Part shown: positions 1 through 7,921 of the stretch, in pieces
Layout: the number at the start of each line of letters is the position of its first letter
How positions within the stretch are numbered: the first letter of the stretch is position 1
Origin: Gemmatimonadota bacterium
GTDB taxonomy: Bacteria; Gemmatimonadota; Gemmatimonadetes; Longimicrobiales; Gaopeijiaceae
Reading direction: 5' to 3'
NCBI GenBank assembly: GCA_009838975.1
Contig: VXQO01000011.1
Location: forward strand, 1-51,282
Length of the DNA: 51,282 nt
Program-made: the position numbers and the translations under genes
The notes under the pieces: model-generated
The model's database searches: none
What the model saw: only the letters and a program-made list of their open reading frames with translations
What the model was told of the DNA's origin: nothing

Positions 1-283
1 TCACGGCCGAAGCGGTGTTCGAGAACCCGACCTCGTCGCTGTCGAAGCCCGAGATTTCGACCGAGTAGCTGCCCATCCGAAGTCCGGTGAAGGCGTACTG
101 GCCGCTGTCGTCGGTGACCGCGGTAGCGCTGGACACCCCCGACAGCGCGACAGTCACGCCTCCGAGGCCCATGTTCTCTACCGTTACCGTCCCCGGCGTG
201 GAAAAGAAGTAGCGGTATTGTGACAAGCCGACCTTGCCAAATGCCTTCGTTGCCTCCGAAGATAGCGGCTGGCTTTCTGCGGC
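1..283 (-). pseudogene. 5'-truncated Ig-like / carboxypeptidase-regulatory domain gene, runs off left edge
   Basis: An open frame enters from the left edge and reads leftward. It encodes a beta-sandwich with the pattern GGVTVALSG, then TDDSGQYAFTGL, then GSYSVEISG, which is typical of SdrD-B or CarboxypepD-regulatory repeats in secreted adhesin-like proteins. Reading back, the frame is closed by TGA at 286-284. The only starts after that are TTG at 226 and ATG at 172, and the latter falls inside the domain. No signal peptide precedes the domain, as would be expected for a secreted protein of this kind. I infer that the gene lost its 5' part where the recombinase region now begins. It could also be a short intact gene with a TTG start, but this is less likely. 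Confidence 0.5.
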
Positions 284-315
284 TCAGACTGCTAGTTGAA
301 CTTGAGGACACCCGA

Positions 316-1326
316 ATGCCACATCCCACCATCCACCGCCGGCAGGGCTCCGGCGAACTCCGTTCACGCTATCTCGATGCGATCCTCAGCGCTGTGGAGG
401 ACAGCCGCCGGCCCGCCACGCGCCGCGTCTACAAGAGCGCGTGGAAACGCTTCCGAAGCTGGGCCGAATCCGAAGGGCTTCAGTCACTCCCCGCCGATCC
501 CATGACCGTTGCCGCCTACCTCATCAACCGCTCCGAACAGGGACTGTCGGCCTCGACCCTCTCCCTTGACCGCAAGGCGATCAGCCATTTCCATCGGGCG
601 GAGGGTCTGCCCACCCCGACCATGTCCGAAGGCGTCAAGCTCACCGTCGCCGGACTCCGCAACCAGGCCGCCGAGCAGGGGCGCGGCGAGCCGAGCCAGG
701 CCAGGGGACTTACCGCCGAGAACCTGAAGTCGATTGTGAGGACAGCGCGACTTCCCCGTTCCGGCAAGACCGGCCGCACCGAGTCCAGGGCATCCGCCCA
801 GCGGCGGGGGAATGTCGACATCGCCATCGCTGCGGTCATGCGGGATGCCTTGCTGCGTCGCAGCGAAGCCGCCGAACTTCGCTGGCGCGATGTCGAGTTC
901 TCACACGACGGATCGTCGCTCGTCACCATCCGCCGCTCGAAGACCAGCAACGTCTCGGCGGTGCAGTACGTGGGCGTCCAGGCCACCGCCGCACTGCGGC
1001 GCATCCGCCCGCTAAACGCGCGCTCCGAGGCGCGGGTGTTCGGTCTGCGGTCCGGTCGCTCGATCTCGAACCGCATCGCCGCCATGGCGCGCGCCGCCGG
1101 ACTCGGCGAGGGCTATCGGGGGCACTCGCCGCGGGTGGGGATGGCGCAGGACCTCACCGCCGCCGGCGTCGGTCTCGCTGCCCTCATGGTGGCGGGCCGC
1201 TGGCGTTCCGAGCGCATGCCGGCGCACTACGCGCGAGGCGAATCGGCGCGGCGCGGGGCAGTGGCGAAACTGTATCGCGAGGGCAGTTGGCGCGAGCAGG
1301 TGCCCGGAGGCCGCCAGGCGGGTTGA
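316..1326 (+). CDS. Tyrosine recombinase / phage-type integrase
   Basis: This is a site-specific recombinase of the XerC/D-integrase superfamily, about 336 aa. The N-terminal SAM-like core-binding domain covers roughly residues 10-120 (KSAWKRFRSWAESEG). The catalytic domain has Arg I in LLRRSE (R181), the beta-strand Lys in RRSKTS (K209), the HSPR box (H270, R273), Trp at the His/Trp position (W296 in GRWRS) and the nucleophile Tyr in AHYAR (Y305). All catalytic positions are present, so it is probably active. ATG 316 is preferred because GAGGA at 304-308 lies 7 nt upstream; an upstream ATG at 220 has no such site. No excisionase, relaxase or cargo gene is adjacent. Broken coding sequence lies on both sides, which fits a small or eroded mobile element. 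Confidence 0.9.
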   Translation: MPHPTIHRRQGSGELRSRYLDAILSAVEDSRRPATRRVYKSAWKRFRSWAESEGLQSLPADPMTVAAYLINRSEQGLSASTLSLDRKAISHFHRAEGLPTPTMSEGVKLTVAGLRNQAAEQGRGEPSQARGLTAENLKSIVRTARLPRSGKTGRTESRASAQRRGNVDIAIAAVMRDALLRRSEAAELRWRDVEFSHDGSSLVTIRRSKTSNVSAVQYVGVQATAALRRIRPLNARSEARVFGLRSGRSISNRIAAMARAAGLGEGYRGHSPRVGMAQDLTAAGVGLAALMVAGRWRSERMPAHYARGESARRGAVAKLYREGSWREQVPGGRQAG

Positions 1327-1368
1327 TCTGAGAATGTCGGGGCTGACGCTCCAGCCAGCTGTCGGACG

Positions 1369-1538
1369 TCAATAGCGCTCCACGACATTCAGGTTGTGGA
1401 CGACCTCTCCACCTTGCATGACCGCCAGACCAAGGAATGGCTCGTCAGGGCCCCGATAGTAGCCGTTGGGTCCTTTGCCGAGGAAGGGATTCGGCGAGGA
1501 GGTCTCCGGAGCGTGGTCGTTAGTGAAGGTCCACAGGC
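1369..1538 (-). pseudogene. C-terminal remnant of an unrecognised protein
   Basis: A short leftward frame ends with the sequence EVVHNLNVVERY and a stop. Its amino-acid use (ETSSPNPFLGKGPNGYYRG) looks like a real protein and not the Arg-rich antisense frames common in this DNA. I do not recognise the family. Going upstream, the frame runs straight into the double dyad at 1539-1579, so it has no room for a normal N-terminus. I infer that a deletion joined an operator region to the last ~50 codons of a gene. The frame could still be chance. Confidence 0.35.
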
Positions 1539-1579
1539 ATGTAAGCCAAAGATTACACAATGACAAGTGTGCTTGACAT
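1539..1579. promoter_or_regulatory. Double 20-bp dyad, site 1
   Basis: Dyad A (1539-1558) reads ATGTAA-N8-TTACAC and dyad B (1560-1579) reads ATGACA-N8-TGACAT, with one base between them. This is the same 21-bp period as five other sites in the window. No intact gene starts close to it: a protein remnant lies to the left and a tandem repeat to the right. It looks like an operator stranded by rearrangement beside the recombinase gene. Confidence 0.6.
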
Positions 1580-1638
1580 CTGGAGATGCGCCAGTATTAG
1601 CCGCACCGATCCAAACCACGGGCATCCCTGCAGTCACT

Positions 1639-1707
1639 ATCGTGCCATTCCTGCTATCAGGGTTGCGCCATTCCTGCTATCAGGATCGTGTCATTGCTGC
1701 TATCAGG
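1639..1707. repeat. Three tandem copies of a 23-bp repeat
   Basis: Three contiguous 23-bp units run 1639-1661, 1662-1684 and 1685-1707. Each carries CATTCCTGCTATCAGG or a one-base variant, preceded by a variable ATCGTGC or GTTGCGC. A degenerate fourth unit may follow from 1708. The stretch 1580-1770 has no convincing gene. Function unknown: it may be a recombinase arm-type site, a protein-binding array or a slippage repeat. Confidence 0.75.
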
Positions 1708-1770
1708 GTCGCGACATCCCCCAATGTGGCGCCCTGACGACCGGCCTCCCGGCCGAGCAAGATCTGTCCC

Positions 1771-4200
1771 TCAACTCACCGGCCTCCCCCGCGGCCGCAA
1801 CACGAACAGCCCCTCACTCCAGCTCGACACCACGACCACCCCGCTCTCGAAGAACGGGTAATTGCTCCAGGCCCCGCCGAACGCAGGAAGTCCCGCATCA
1901 TCCGGCACCGTGTCGAAGAAGCCGATCTCGATTGGGTTCTCCACGTCGCTGATGTCGAGGACCCTCAATCCACTCATCAGATTTGCCTGGTACAGACGGT
2001 TGCCACGCACGTACTGGTTGTGGTCGATGGTTCCCGTCTCGGCGAAGTGCTCCTTGAGCAGGAGGGGGTCGTCCAGGTCGGCCACGTCCCAGATGAGGGT
2101 GCGGGTGCGGTCGACGCCGCCCTGCGCTTCGTCGGCCTCGTCTCCCATGAAGAAATGGCGGTGGTCCTCGGTCAGCCAGCCCTGGTGCGCGTAGGCGACG
2201 TTGGGGTACTCGCCGCGGGCGATGGCGACGGGGTTGTCGCGGTCGGTCACGTCGGCGATGCTGAGCGCGGTCTCGTTGGCGCCGAAGCAGATCTCGCGCC
2301 CCTGGTAGTCCTCGTCGGGGCCCCGGTAGATGACGCACTGGGCGTCGTGGGAGTAGCCGGTGCGCTGGCGTCCGGTGGCGGCGTCGGAGAAGCAGCCCAG
2401 GAAGACGGGCTCGGCAGGTGTGCGCACGTCGATCATGTGCAGGCCGCCGCCGCAGGTCTGGCCGCCCATGCTGCTGCCGACCGCGTACGCCATCCCCGTC
2501 TCCTCGTTGATGACGATGTTGTGGGAGCTGGCGATGCCGTCGTAGCGCGCGGTCTCGGCGAAGGTCACCGGCGGGCCCGAGGCGTCTCTGAGTTGTGTGA
2601 GGTCGAAGATCTGCACGCCGTGCGCCCCGGCGCCGTCGGCGACGATGAACGCGTGGTCGGCGTACACCTTGATGTCGCGCCAGAGGTTCTCTGTGGCGCC
2701 CTCGGTCAGCGGCAGTTCGCCGACGTACCGTGGGTTGGCGGGATCGCTCACGTCGACGAAGGCCGTGGCGTCAGAGCGCCCGACCAGCGCCCAGTCCCGG
2801 CCGGTCACGGGGTCGGTCCAGCCCCAGATGTCGTTGAGGATCGTGCCCGGATCGGCTCCCAGCGACGCAAGCGGCACGAACGCGACCAGGTCGACCTGCG
2901 AGCAGTCGAAGGGCCCGGTGGCGCCGTCGGTGCAGGGGGCCTCCTCGCCGGTCACTGCAGTGAGTGTTCGAGTGGATTCTCGGAGGGTTGAGCTCTCCGC
3001 CCAGCCATCGTCCCCGCGCTCGAACACGACAGCCGCACCCAGCCGCATGTCAGCGTTGGAGGCGGCAACCACGGCGACATCGTCACGCAGGGCAACATGC
3101 GAGCCAAAGAGAGCGCCGCGGGAGAATCCGGGGGCAGGGATGGTGGATTGGGGCTCGAGGGCAACGGTGCTCGGCGGGCCCGTCTCCGCGACCCGGAAGA
3201 CCTGTGCGCTGCCCGCGGCCTGGTTGACGGCGCTCGCACCGACCCACACGCTGCGGCCGTCGAAGGCCACCGCCGAGCCGTAGCCTGCCGGGCCGGATTC
3301 GGGGAAGGAGAGACGGGCGCTCGCATCCCACTCGCCGTCGTCGCTGCGGGTGAAGAGGAGAGCTACGCCCGCTCCTTCGTCCGCGCCGGGGGTGCCGACG
3401 AGAACGGAGGTGCCCGAGGCGGCGAGGCTCGTGCCGAAGGCGTCGCCGCCGCGACCGTCGGGGAGCGCCAGGATCGTGGTGGGAGAAGGGCCGGTGGCCG
3501 GAAAACCGGCGTTGAAGGCGTAGGCCGCGCCGCGATCGTCACGCGTCCCGGGCGCGCCGACGTAGACGAGGTCGCCGGTCAGGGAGAGCGCTGCCCCGAA
3601 ACGGTCGATGGCAGAGACGACGGGGGAAGCGAGAAGCGTGGCGGATCCGCCGTCCGCGTCAAACCGCAGGATCGCTCCAGGGCCTGCGTCCGATGGCGCC
3701 CCGAGAAAGACGGCATCACCGGACAGGGCGACGGAGGCACCCGCGCTCCGGATCTCCCGATCGGCTGGAGGCACGAACTCGACCGTCTGCGCCCAAGTGC
3801 CGTCGCTACCGCGCTCGAAGATGTAGGCTCCACCAACGCCATCGGTCCGCCCCGGCGATCCCACCAGCAACCGGTCGCCGTCAACTGCCAGCGCCGCCCC
3901 GAACTCGTCGCCGATCTCGACATCGTCGCCGGCGATGATGTAGGCGAAATCCCACCCGTCGTTACCGCGTTCGAAGACATGGATACTGCCGGGCGATGGG
4001 TAGATCGCACCCGCGACTCCACCGCCCGTGCGTCCCACGAAGACCTCACCGTCGCCGATGGCGATCGCGGCACCGAAGCCGGCGGCGGCCCAGATGGATT
4101 CGAGGTCGGGGGAGCGGGATTGGGCGCTGAGAGGCGTGTGTAACGCAGGTCCGAACACCAGCGACACGCTGGCGACGATTGCCTTGGCACGGAACTTCAT
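1771..4200 (-). CDS. Secreted FG-GAP repeat / choice-of-anchor-B (LVIVD) protein
   Basis: This is an exported protein of 809 aa. Residues 1-26 form a signal peptide (KAIVASVSLVFGPALHTPLSA, cleaved before Q). Residues about 35-390 hold repeated FG-GAP-like propeller blades of the form FGAALAVDGDRLLVGSPG and FGTSLAASGTSVLVGTPG. Residues about 415-809 match the choice-of-anchor-B/LVIVD type, with WALVGRSDATAFVDVSDP, a His-rich HNIVINEETG segment, and GLRVLDISDVENPIEIGFF near the end. Such proteins are surface or periplasmic and their substrates are mostly unknown. The start at 4200 gives a complete signal peptide and has GGAGGA a few bases upstream. Double dyad site 2 lies 69 bp upstream. A single gene with no operon partner. 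Confidence 0.85.
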   Translation of the reverse strand: MKFRAKAIVASVSLVFGPALHTPLSAQSRSPDLESIWAAAGFGAAIAIGDGEVFVGRTGGGVAGAIYPSPGSIHVFERGNDGWDFAYIIAGDDVEIGDEFGAALAVDGDRLLVGSPGRTDGVGGAYIFERGSDGTWAQTVEFVPPADREIRSAGASVALSGDAVFLGAPSDAGPGAILRFDADGGSATLLASPVVSAIDRFGAALSLTGDLVYVGAPGTRDDRGAAYAFNAGFPATGPSPTTILALPDGRGGDAFGTSLAASGTSVLVGTPGADEGAGVALLFTRSDDGEWDASARLSFPESGPAGYGSAVAFDGRSVWVGASAVNQAAGSAQVFRVAETGPPSTVALEPQSTIPAPGFSRGALFGSHVALRDDVAVVAASNADMRLGAAVVFERGDDGWAESSTLRESTRTLTAVTGEEAPCTDGATGPFDCSQVDLVAFVPLASLGADPGTILNDIWGWTDPVTGRDWALVGRSDATAFVDVSDPANPRYVGELPLTEGATENLWRDIKVYADHAFIVADGAGAHGVQIFDLTQLRDASGPPVTFAETARYDGIASSHNIVINEETGMAYAVGSSMGGQTCGGGLHMIDVRTPAEPVFLGCFSDAATGRQRTGYSHDAQCVIYRGPDEDYQGREICFGANETALSIADVTDRDNPVAIARGEYPNVAYAHQGWLTEDHRHFFMGDEADEAQGGVDRTRTLIWDVADLDDPLLLKEHFAETGTIDHNQYVRGNRLYQANLMSGLRVLDISDVENPIEIGFFDTVPDDAGLPAFGGAWSNYPFFESGVVVVSSWSEGLFVLRPRGRPVS

Positions 4201-4269
4201 GGTTGTCCTCCTCCTTCGAGATCGCGTCTGTAGTCACCAAGATCCGTCCTCCGGGGCGTGTGGCGCAAT

Positions 4270-4310
4270 GCGTAAAATCGACATTACACAATGTCATGTC
4301 GGCATTACAT
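4270..4310. promoter_or_regulatory. Double 20-bp dyad, site 2
   Basis: Dyad A (4270-4289) reads GCGTAA-N8-TTACAC and dyad B (4291-4310) reads ATGTCA-N8-TTACAT, with one base between. It lies 69 bp upstream of the leftward FG-GAP protein gene and 45 bp beyond the end of the methyltransferase gene. It probably controls the FG-GAP gene. Confidence 0.7.
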
Positions 4311-4355
4311 ATGGGCGATCACAAGGTGCGGCGCATGACAAACGCCTGACTGTAT

Positions 4356-5168
4356 CTATGAGAGACGGGCAGAGGCCATGGGCCTCCCCCACACAACCAG
4401 GCCCGCCACCTCTCCCAAGAGCCGCCCATCCTCCATCCTCACGGAGCCCTCCTTGACCTGCTCCGCGATCCTCTTCCTCAAAGCGCGGTCGAACCTGGCA
4501 ACCTGATCGCGCGACATCCGATCCCTGGAGAATCCGTTCTGCGAGTGCCGTCGCTCTACATACTCATCTACCGTCGGCGTCCACGGGACCGGACCTGTCT
4601 CCTCCTGGCCAAGCCGCTCGAACAGGCCTGCCTCCTCGAGCGCCGTCACCGGATTCCATCGCACGTATTTCCGGTTCAGCGAGTAGCGGGGGATGATGTC
4701 GTCCTCACGCAACCCGACATGAGCGCTCCGACCGACTACAGCGAGGACGCCATTCTCGGTCAATAGTCTGGCGAATCTCGGGATGACAACGTGCAGATCG
4801 AACCAGTGCAGACTCTCCGCCGCCGTGATGAGCGCATAGGGGCCGACCAGATCGGCCTCTTCGACCGGCGCGCAAATCCAGCGGATGCGCGGGTCGTCAC
4901 CCCCGGGAAGCCCACGTGCCGTCTCGATCATACCGCGCGAGAAGTCGACCGCGTCCACACGGTCACAATCCGGCGCGAGCCCACGCGCGATGTCGCCGAG
5001 TCCGGTCCCGGCGTCCAGCAGTGACCGCGGCCGGTCCACGATCAGCTCGCGAAGGACCTCGAACGTGCCGGGCGGATGCGGTGGGCGGTGCCGATAGGCG
5101 GCCACCACGCTCGGATCCTTGAAGGTTTCGGCAAACTCGACACTCCGGCAGGCGGGCCGGGTTACCAT
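4356..5168 (-). CDS. Class I SAM-dependent methyltransferase
   Basis: Probably 270 aa. Motif I is clear at residues about 50-60 (LLDAGTGLGDIA), followed by an acidic post-I strand (DAVDFS) and a motif like ITAAESLHWFD, seen in the Methyltransf_11 / trans-aconitate methyltransferase-like group. The substrate cannot be told from sequence. ATG 5168 is chosen because the family-like sequence begins just after it and AGGAAA lies 8 nt upstream. The frame stays open to 5747, but that extension is antisense to the next gene and is rejected. The C-terminal ~60 residues are rich in charged residues and carry no clear domain. It is divergent from the aldo/keto-reductase-like gene at 5317. Confidence 0.85.
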   Translation of the reverse strand: MVTRPACRSVEFAETFKDPSVVAAYRHRPPHPPGTFEVLRELIVDRPRSLLDAGTGLGDIARGLAPDCDRVDAVDFSRGMIETARGLPGGDDPRIRWICAPVEEADLVGPYALITAAESLHWFDLHVVIPRFARLLTENGVLAVVGRSAHVGLREDDIIPRYSLNRKYVRWNPVTALEEAGLFERLGQEETGPVPWTPTVDEYVERRHSQNGFSRDRMSRDQVARFDRALRKRIAEQVKEGSVRMEDGRLLGEVAGLVVWGRPMASARLS

Positions 5169-5316
5169 GCCGCCGTTTCCTTCGCGGCACCGCTGCCGGG
5201 CAACTTGCCGCCGGGCTTCCTGAACAACATCCTCAATCCCCGCCAGCGGTCCTGCTGGCTGACCATGTAGGTGCCCGCTCCGGTTGGCGTGGGCGGGCTG
5301 ATCGAAGGAAGGTATC

Positions 5317-6255
5317 ATGGCGACCCCGAACGATACGACACGCCGCGACTTCCTCCTGCGGATGGCGGGCGTCGGAGCGGTCTTGGCAACCCCGCGCGCC
5401 GTGTCTGGGGAACGGCCGCGACAGCAGCCTACGCTCCCGACCCGGCCCATTCCCGGCACCGATGAGACCCTGCCGATCGTCGGCTTCGGCTCGTCGAAGC
5501 CCGTGCTCGAGATCCCGACCGAGGGGACCGAGCCCGTGGCGGCGGTGATCCGGGTGCTGCTCGAACACGGGGGGCGGGTGGTCGACACCTCGCCGCGCAC
5601 GCCGGAGATCGACGCCGAGTTCGGACGGGTCCTGACGGCGCCCGAGTTCCAGGGCCGCCTTTTCGTCGCGACGAAGATCAACACGGACGGGAGGATCGCG
5701 GGGATCACGCAGATGCGGCAGAACCAGCGGCTGGTCGGACGGCGCATGCTGGACCTGCTTCAGGTCGAGAGCATGCGCGATCTGGACGTGCACTGGCCGA
5801 GCGTGCTGCGGTGGAGGGACTCGGGCGAGGCGCGCTACATCGGCGTCACAGTGTCGAGCAACGGCCAGCACGACGACTTCGAGGCGGTGATGAGGGCGGA
5901 GCCCCTCGACTTCGTGCAGATCAACTATTCGGTCATGGAGCCGGGCGCGGAGGATCGGCTGCTGCCGCTCGCGCAGGACCTCGGGATGGCCGTGCTCATC
6001 AACCGCCCGTTCATGAATGGGAGCTACTTCGGGCGTGTGAGCGGGCGCACGCTGCCCGACTGGGCGGCCGAGTTCGACTGCGCGACCTGGGCGCAGTTCT
6101 CGCTCAAGTACATCCTCGCGCATCCCGCGGTCACGTGCGCGCTCACCGAGACGACCAATCCCGAGCACATGGCGGACAACATCGGGGCCGGCTTCGGCCG
6201 CCTGCCGGACGACGGGATGAAGCGGCGGATGCGGGAGTTGGTTCGGGATTTTTGA
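5317..6255 (+). CDS. Tat-exported aldo/keto reductase-like protein
   Basis: A 312-aa protein with a twin-arginine signal (TRRDFLLRMAGVGAVLA, residues 8-24), so a folded periplasmic or membrane-anchored product is expected. The rest follows the aldo/keto reductase TIM barrel: VVDTSP (D90), FVATKIN (K120), DLDVHWPS (H159), a late QFSLKYILAHP strand, and a cofactor-end segment ALTETTNPEHMADN. The catalytic Tyr normally five residues after D90 is Thr (T95), and no YG motif is nearby. The fold is well supported but ordinary reductase chemistry is doubtful. AGGAAGG just before ATG 5317 supports the start. Confidence 0.85.
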   Translation: MATPNDTTRRDFLLRMAGVGAVLATPRAVSGERPRQQPTLPTRPIPGTDETLPIVGFGSSKPVLEIPTEGTEPVAAVIRVLLEHGGRVVDTSPRTPEIDAEFGRVLTAPEFQGRLFVATKINTDGRIAGITQMRQNQRLVGRRMLDLLQVESMRDLDVHWPSVLRWRDSGEARYIGVTVSSNGQHDDFEAVMRAEPLDFVQINYSVMEPGAEDRLLPLAQDLGMAVLINRPFMNGSYFGRVSGRTLPDWAAEFDCATWAQFSLKYILAHPAVTCALTETTNPEHMADNIGAGFGRLPDDGMKRRMRELVRDF

Positions 6256-6258
6256 GGA

Positions 6259-6293
6259 TTGACCAATCCCATTTAGTGTGTACTATACACACT
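6259..6293 (+). promoter_or_regulatory. Promoter and overlapping palindromic operator of hicB
   Basis: TTGACC at 6259-6264 and TACTAT at 6281-6286, 16 bp apart, resemble -35 and -10 boxes. A perfect palindrome, AGTGTGTA-CTA-TACACACT (6275-6293), covers the -10. This is the arrangement expected for autorepression by the HicB ribbon-helix-helix domain encoded 37 bp downstream. Confidence 0.65.
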
Positions 6294-6329
6294 CTACCGG
6301 CAAGCCAACTGGGAATGGGAGAATCGCTG

Positions 6330-6833
6330 ATGCGTTTTCCGATCGTGATTCACAAGGACGCAGACAGTGGGTATGGAGTCACCGTGCCCGATCTGCCTGG
6401 TTGTTTTTCGGCTGGCGATACCCTTGATGAGGCAATCGAGTCTGCCCGCGAAGCAATCGCATGCCACATCGAAGGGCTGCTGATGGACGGCGAACCGATT
6501 CCTGCCAGGGCCTCGCTCGAAGTCCATCAGGTCAATGACGACTTTCGCGAGGGCGTCTGGGCGATTGTCGCGGTGGATGTGTCGAAGCTTTCCAGCAAGA
6601 CCACGCGGATCAACATCACCTTGCCTGAGCGGGTGCTGGCGATTGTGGACCGGGCGGCGGTGCGCGAAGGGCAATCGCGCTCGGGGCTGTTGGCCCAGGC
6701 GGCGTTGAGCTACATCCGACGCCGGGCGGAGAGCGATCTTCCCGTGCTCCTGACCGATAAGCACGAATCAGGTTCTTCGTACCAGGCTGGATCCCCGCGT
6801 CCGGGACGTCGCCGGTTCACGGGTGGGGAATAG
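6330..6833 (+). CDS. hicB: HicB-family antitoxin with C-terminal ribbon-helix-helix, no hicA partner
   Basis: A 167-aa protein. Residues 1-65 are a HicB domain, a partly degraded RNase H-like fold (DSGYGVTVPDLPGCFSAGDTLDEA). Residues about 92-131 form a ribbon-helix-helix DNA-binding segment (RINITLPERVLAIVDRAA). HicB normally neutralises the HicA mRNA interferase and represses the operon. No HicA-sized frame is found in the 75 bp upstream or the 38 bp downstream, so this is an orphan antitoxin or a stand-alone repressor. ATG 6330 is chosen because GGAGA lies 7 nt upstream and the HicB domain begins directly there; an in-frame ATG at 6315 is possible. The C-terminal ~35 residues look unstructured. 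Confidence 0.85.
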   Translation: MRFPIVIHKDADSGYGVTVPDLPGCFSAGDTLDEAIESAREAIACHIEGLLMDGEPIPARASLEVHQVNDDFREGVWAIVAVDVSKLSSKTTRINITLPERVLAIVDRAAVREGQSRSGLLAQAALSYIRRRAESDLPVLLTDKHESGSSYQAGSPRPGRRRFTGGE

Positions 6834-6871
6834 GGCTGCACGCATCACGTAATTCGAGAAGGAGAACCTCA

Positions 6872-7903
6872 ATGACTCCGCGCCACGCAACCGCTACCCT
6901 GCTCGTCCTGGCCACCGCCTGCACACCCGCCCCCGACCAGCCCGCGCCGGGCGCCGACGAATCCGCCCAGCCCGCCGCCATCGACAAGGCCAAACTCCAC
7001 GGCGTCTGGCAGATCATGACGGTCACGAACCTCGAGACCGGCGAGGTCGACTCGATCGCCAACGACCGCACGATCTGGACCCACTACACCGACTCGCACT
7101 GGACCTACGTCTGGATGGATGCCGGCCGCGAAGGCAGCACCCCCGCCGAATTCGCCACGCTCGCGCCCGAGGCCCAGCACGCCGAGAACCGCGCGAAGAT
7201 GCTCGACGACGAGGGCGAGTGGCGCTTCTGGGGCAGCGGCGGCGAGTGGTGGCTCGACGGCGACATGATGGGCTACACCAACGTCGTCTCCATCGAGCCC
7301 TACCAGGTCCAGATGGGCGGCGTGGAGAAGGTCGTGTACGTCAACGACACCGCCTACGCATACCACACCGTGCCCGCCGACGGCGAGGCGGTACAGGAAT
7401 ACACGCACCGCCGTCTCGACACGATGGGCGAGTTGGCCGTGACCCGTCAGGGCGACATCGATCCGGCGGACTTGCGGGGCAACTGGCAGATCACCTCCAC
7501 ACGCAATCTGGCGACTGGGGAGGTGGATGAGGTCTGGCAGCACCGCACGGCCTGGTTCCACGTCACGGACACCCACTGGACATATGTCTGGATGAAGAAG
7601 GGTCGGCCGGTCGTCACCCCCGGCGAACTCGGGCGCATGGCCCCGGAGCAGCGCGTCACCACGCGCTATGCGCAGATCTGGGACGATCGCAACGAGCCGG
7701 TGTTCTGGGCGAGCGGCGGCACATACAGCATCGTCGACTCGATGTTTGTGGTGGGGCCGCGGGTCCTCTCGATCGAGCCGCACTGGATCGGGGTCGAGGG
7801 CGAGGAGCCGATCACGCGGCTCGACCGCGAGGCGTACGTCTACCGGTCACCGCCCCGCGCCGACGGGGCGGTCATAGAGACGACGCATCGGCGGATCGAC
7901 TGA
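6872..7903 (+). CDS. Lipoprotein with two tandem lipocalin-like domains
   Basis: A 343-aa protein with a short signal ending in LATAC, a plausible lipobox with Cys17. It contains an internal duplication. Residues about 43-185 and 197-343 each start G-x-WQI, then NL-x-TGEVD, then HWTYVWM, then an FW-x-SGG segment and a final THRR(L/I)D. This agrees with the lipocalin-like beta-barrel families that may bind small hydrophobic ligands. Ligand and partner are unknown. AAGGAG 7 nt before the ATG supports the start. It follows hicB by 38 bp and may share its transcript. Confidence 0.75.
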   Translation: MTPRHATATLLVLATACTPAPDQPAPGADESAQPAAIDKAKLHGVWQIMTVTNLETGEVDSIANDRTIWTHYTDSHWTYVWMDAGREGSTPAEFATLAPEAQHAENRAKMLDDEGEWRFWGSGGEWWLDGDMMGYTNVVSIEPYQVQMGGVEKVVYVNDTAYAYHTVPADGEAVQEYTHRRLDTMGELAVTRQGDIDPADLRGNWQITSTRNLATGEVDEVWQHRTAWFHVTDTHWTYVWMKKGRPVVTPGELGRMAPEQRVTTRYAQIWDDRNEPVFWASGGTYSIVDSMFVVGPRVLSIEPHWIGVEGEEPITRLDREAYVYRSPPRADGAVIETTHRRID

Positions 7904-7921
7904 GGGGGGGGACGGAGCGGG

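Noticed and set aside
5169-5747. N-terminal extension of the methyltransferase frame
   Set aside because: Lies antisense to the aldo/keto-reductase-like gene and lacks homology-like sequence; ATG 5168 has a good ribosome site.
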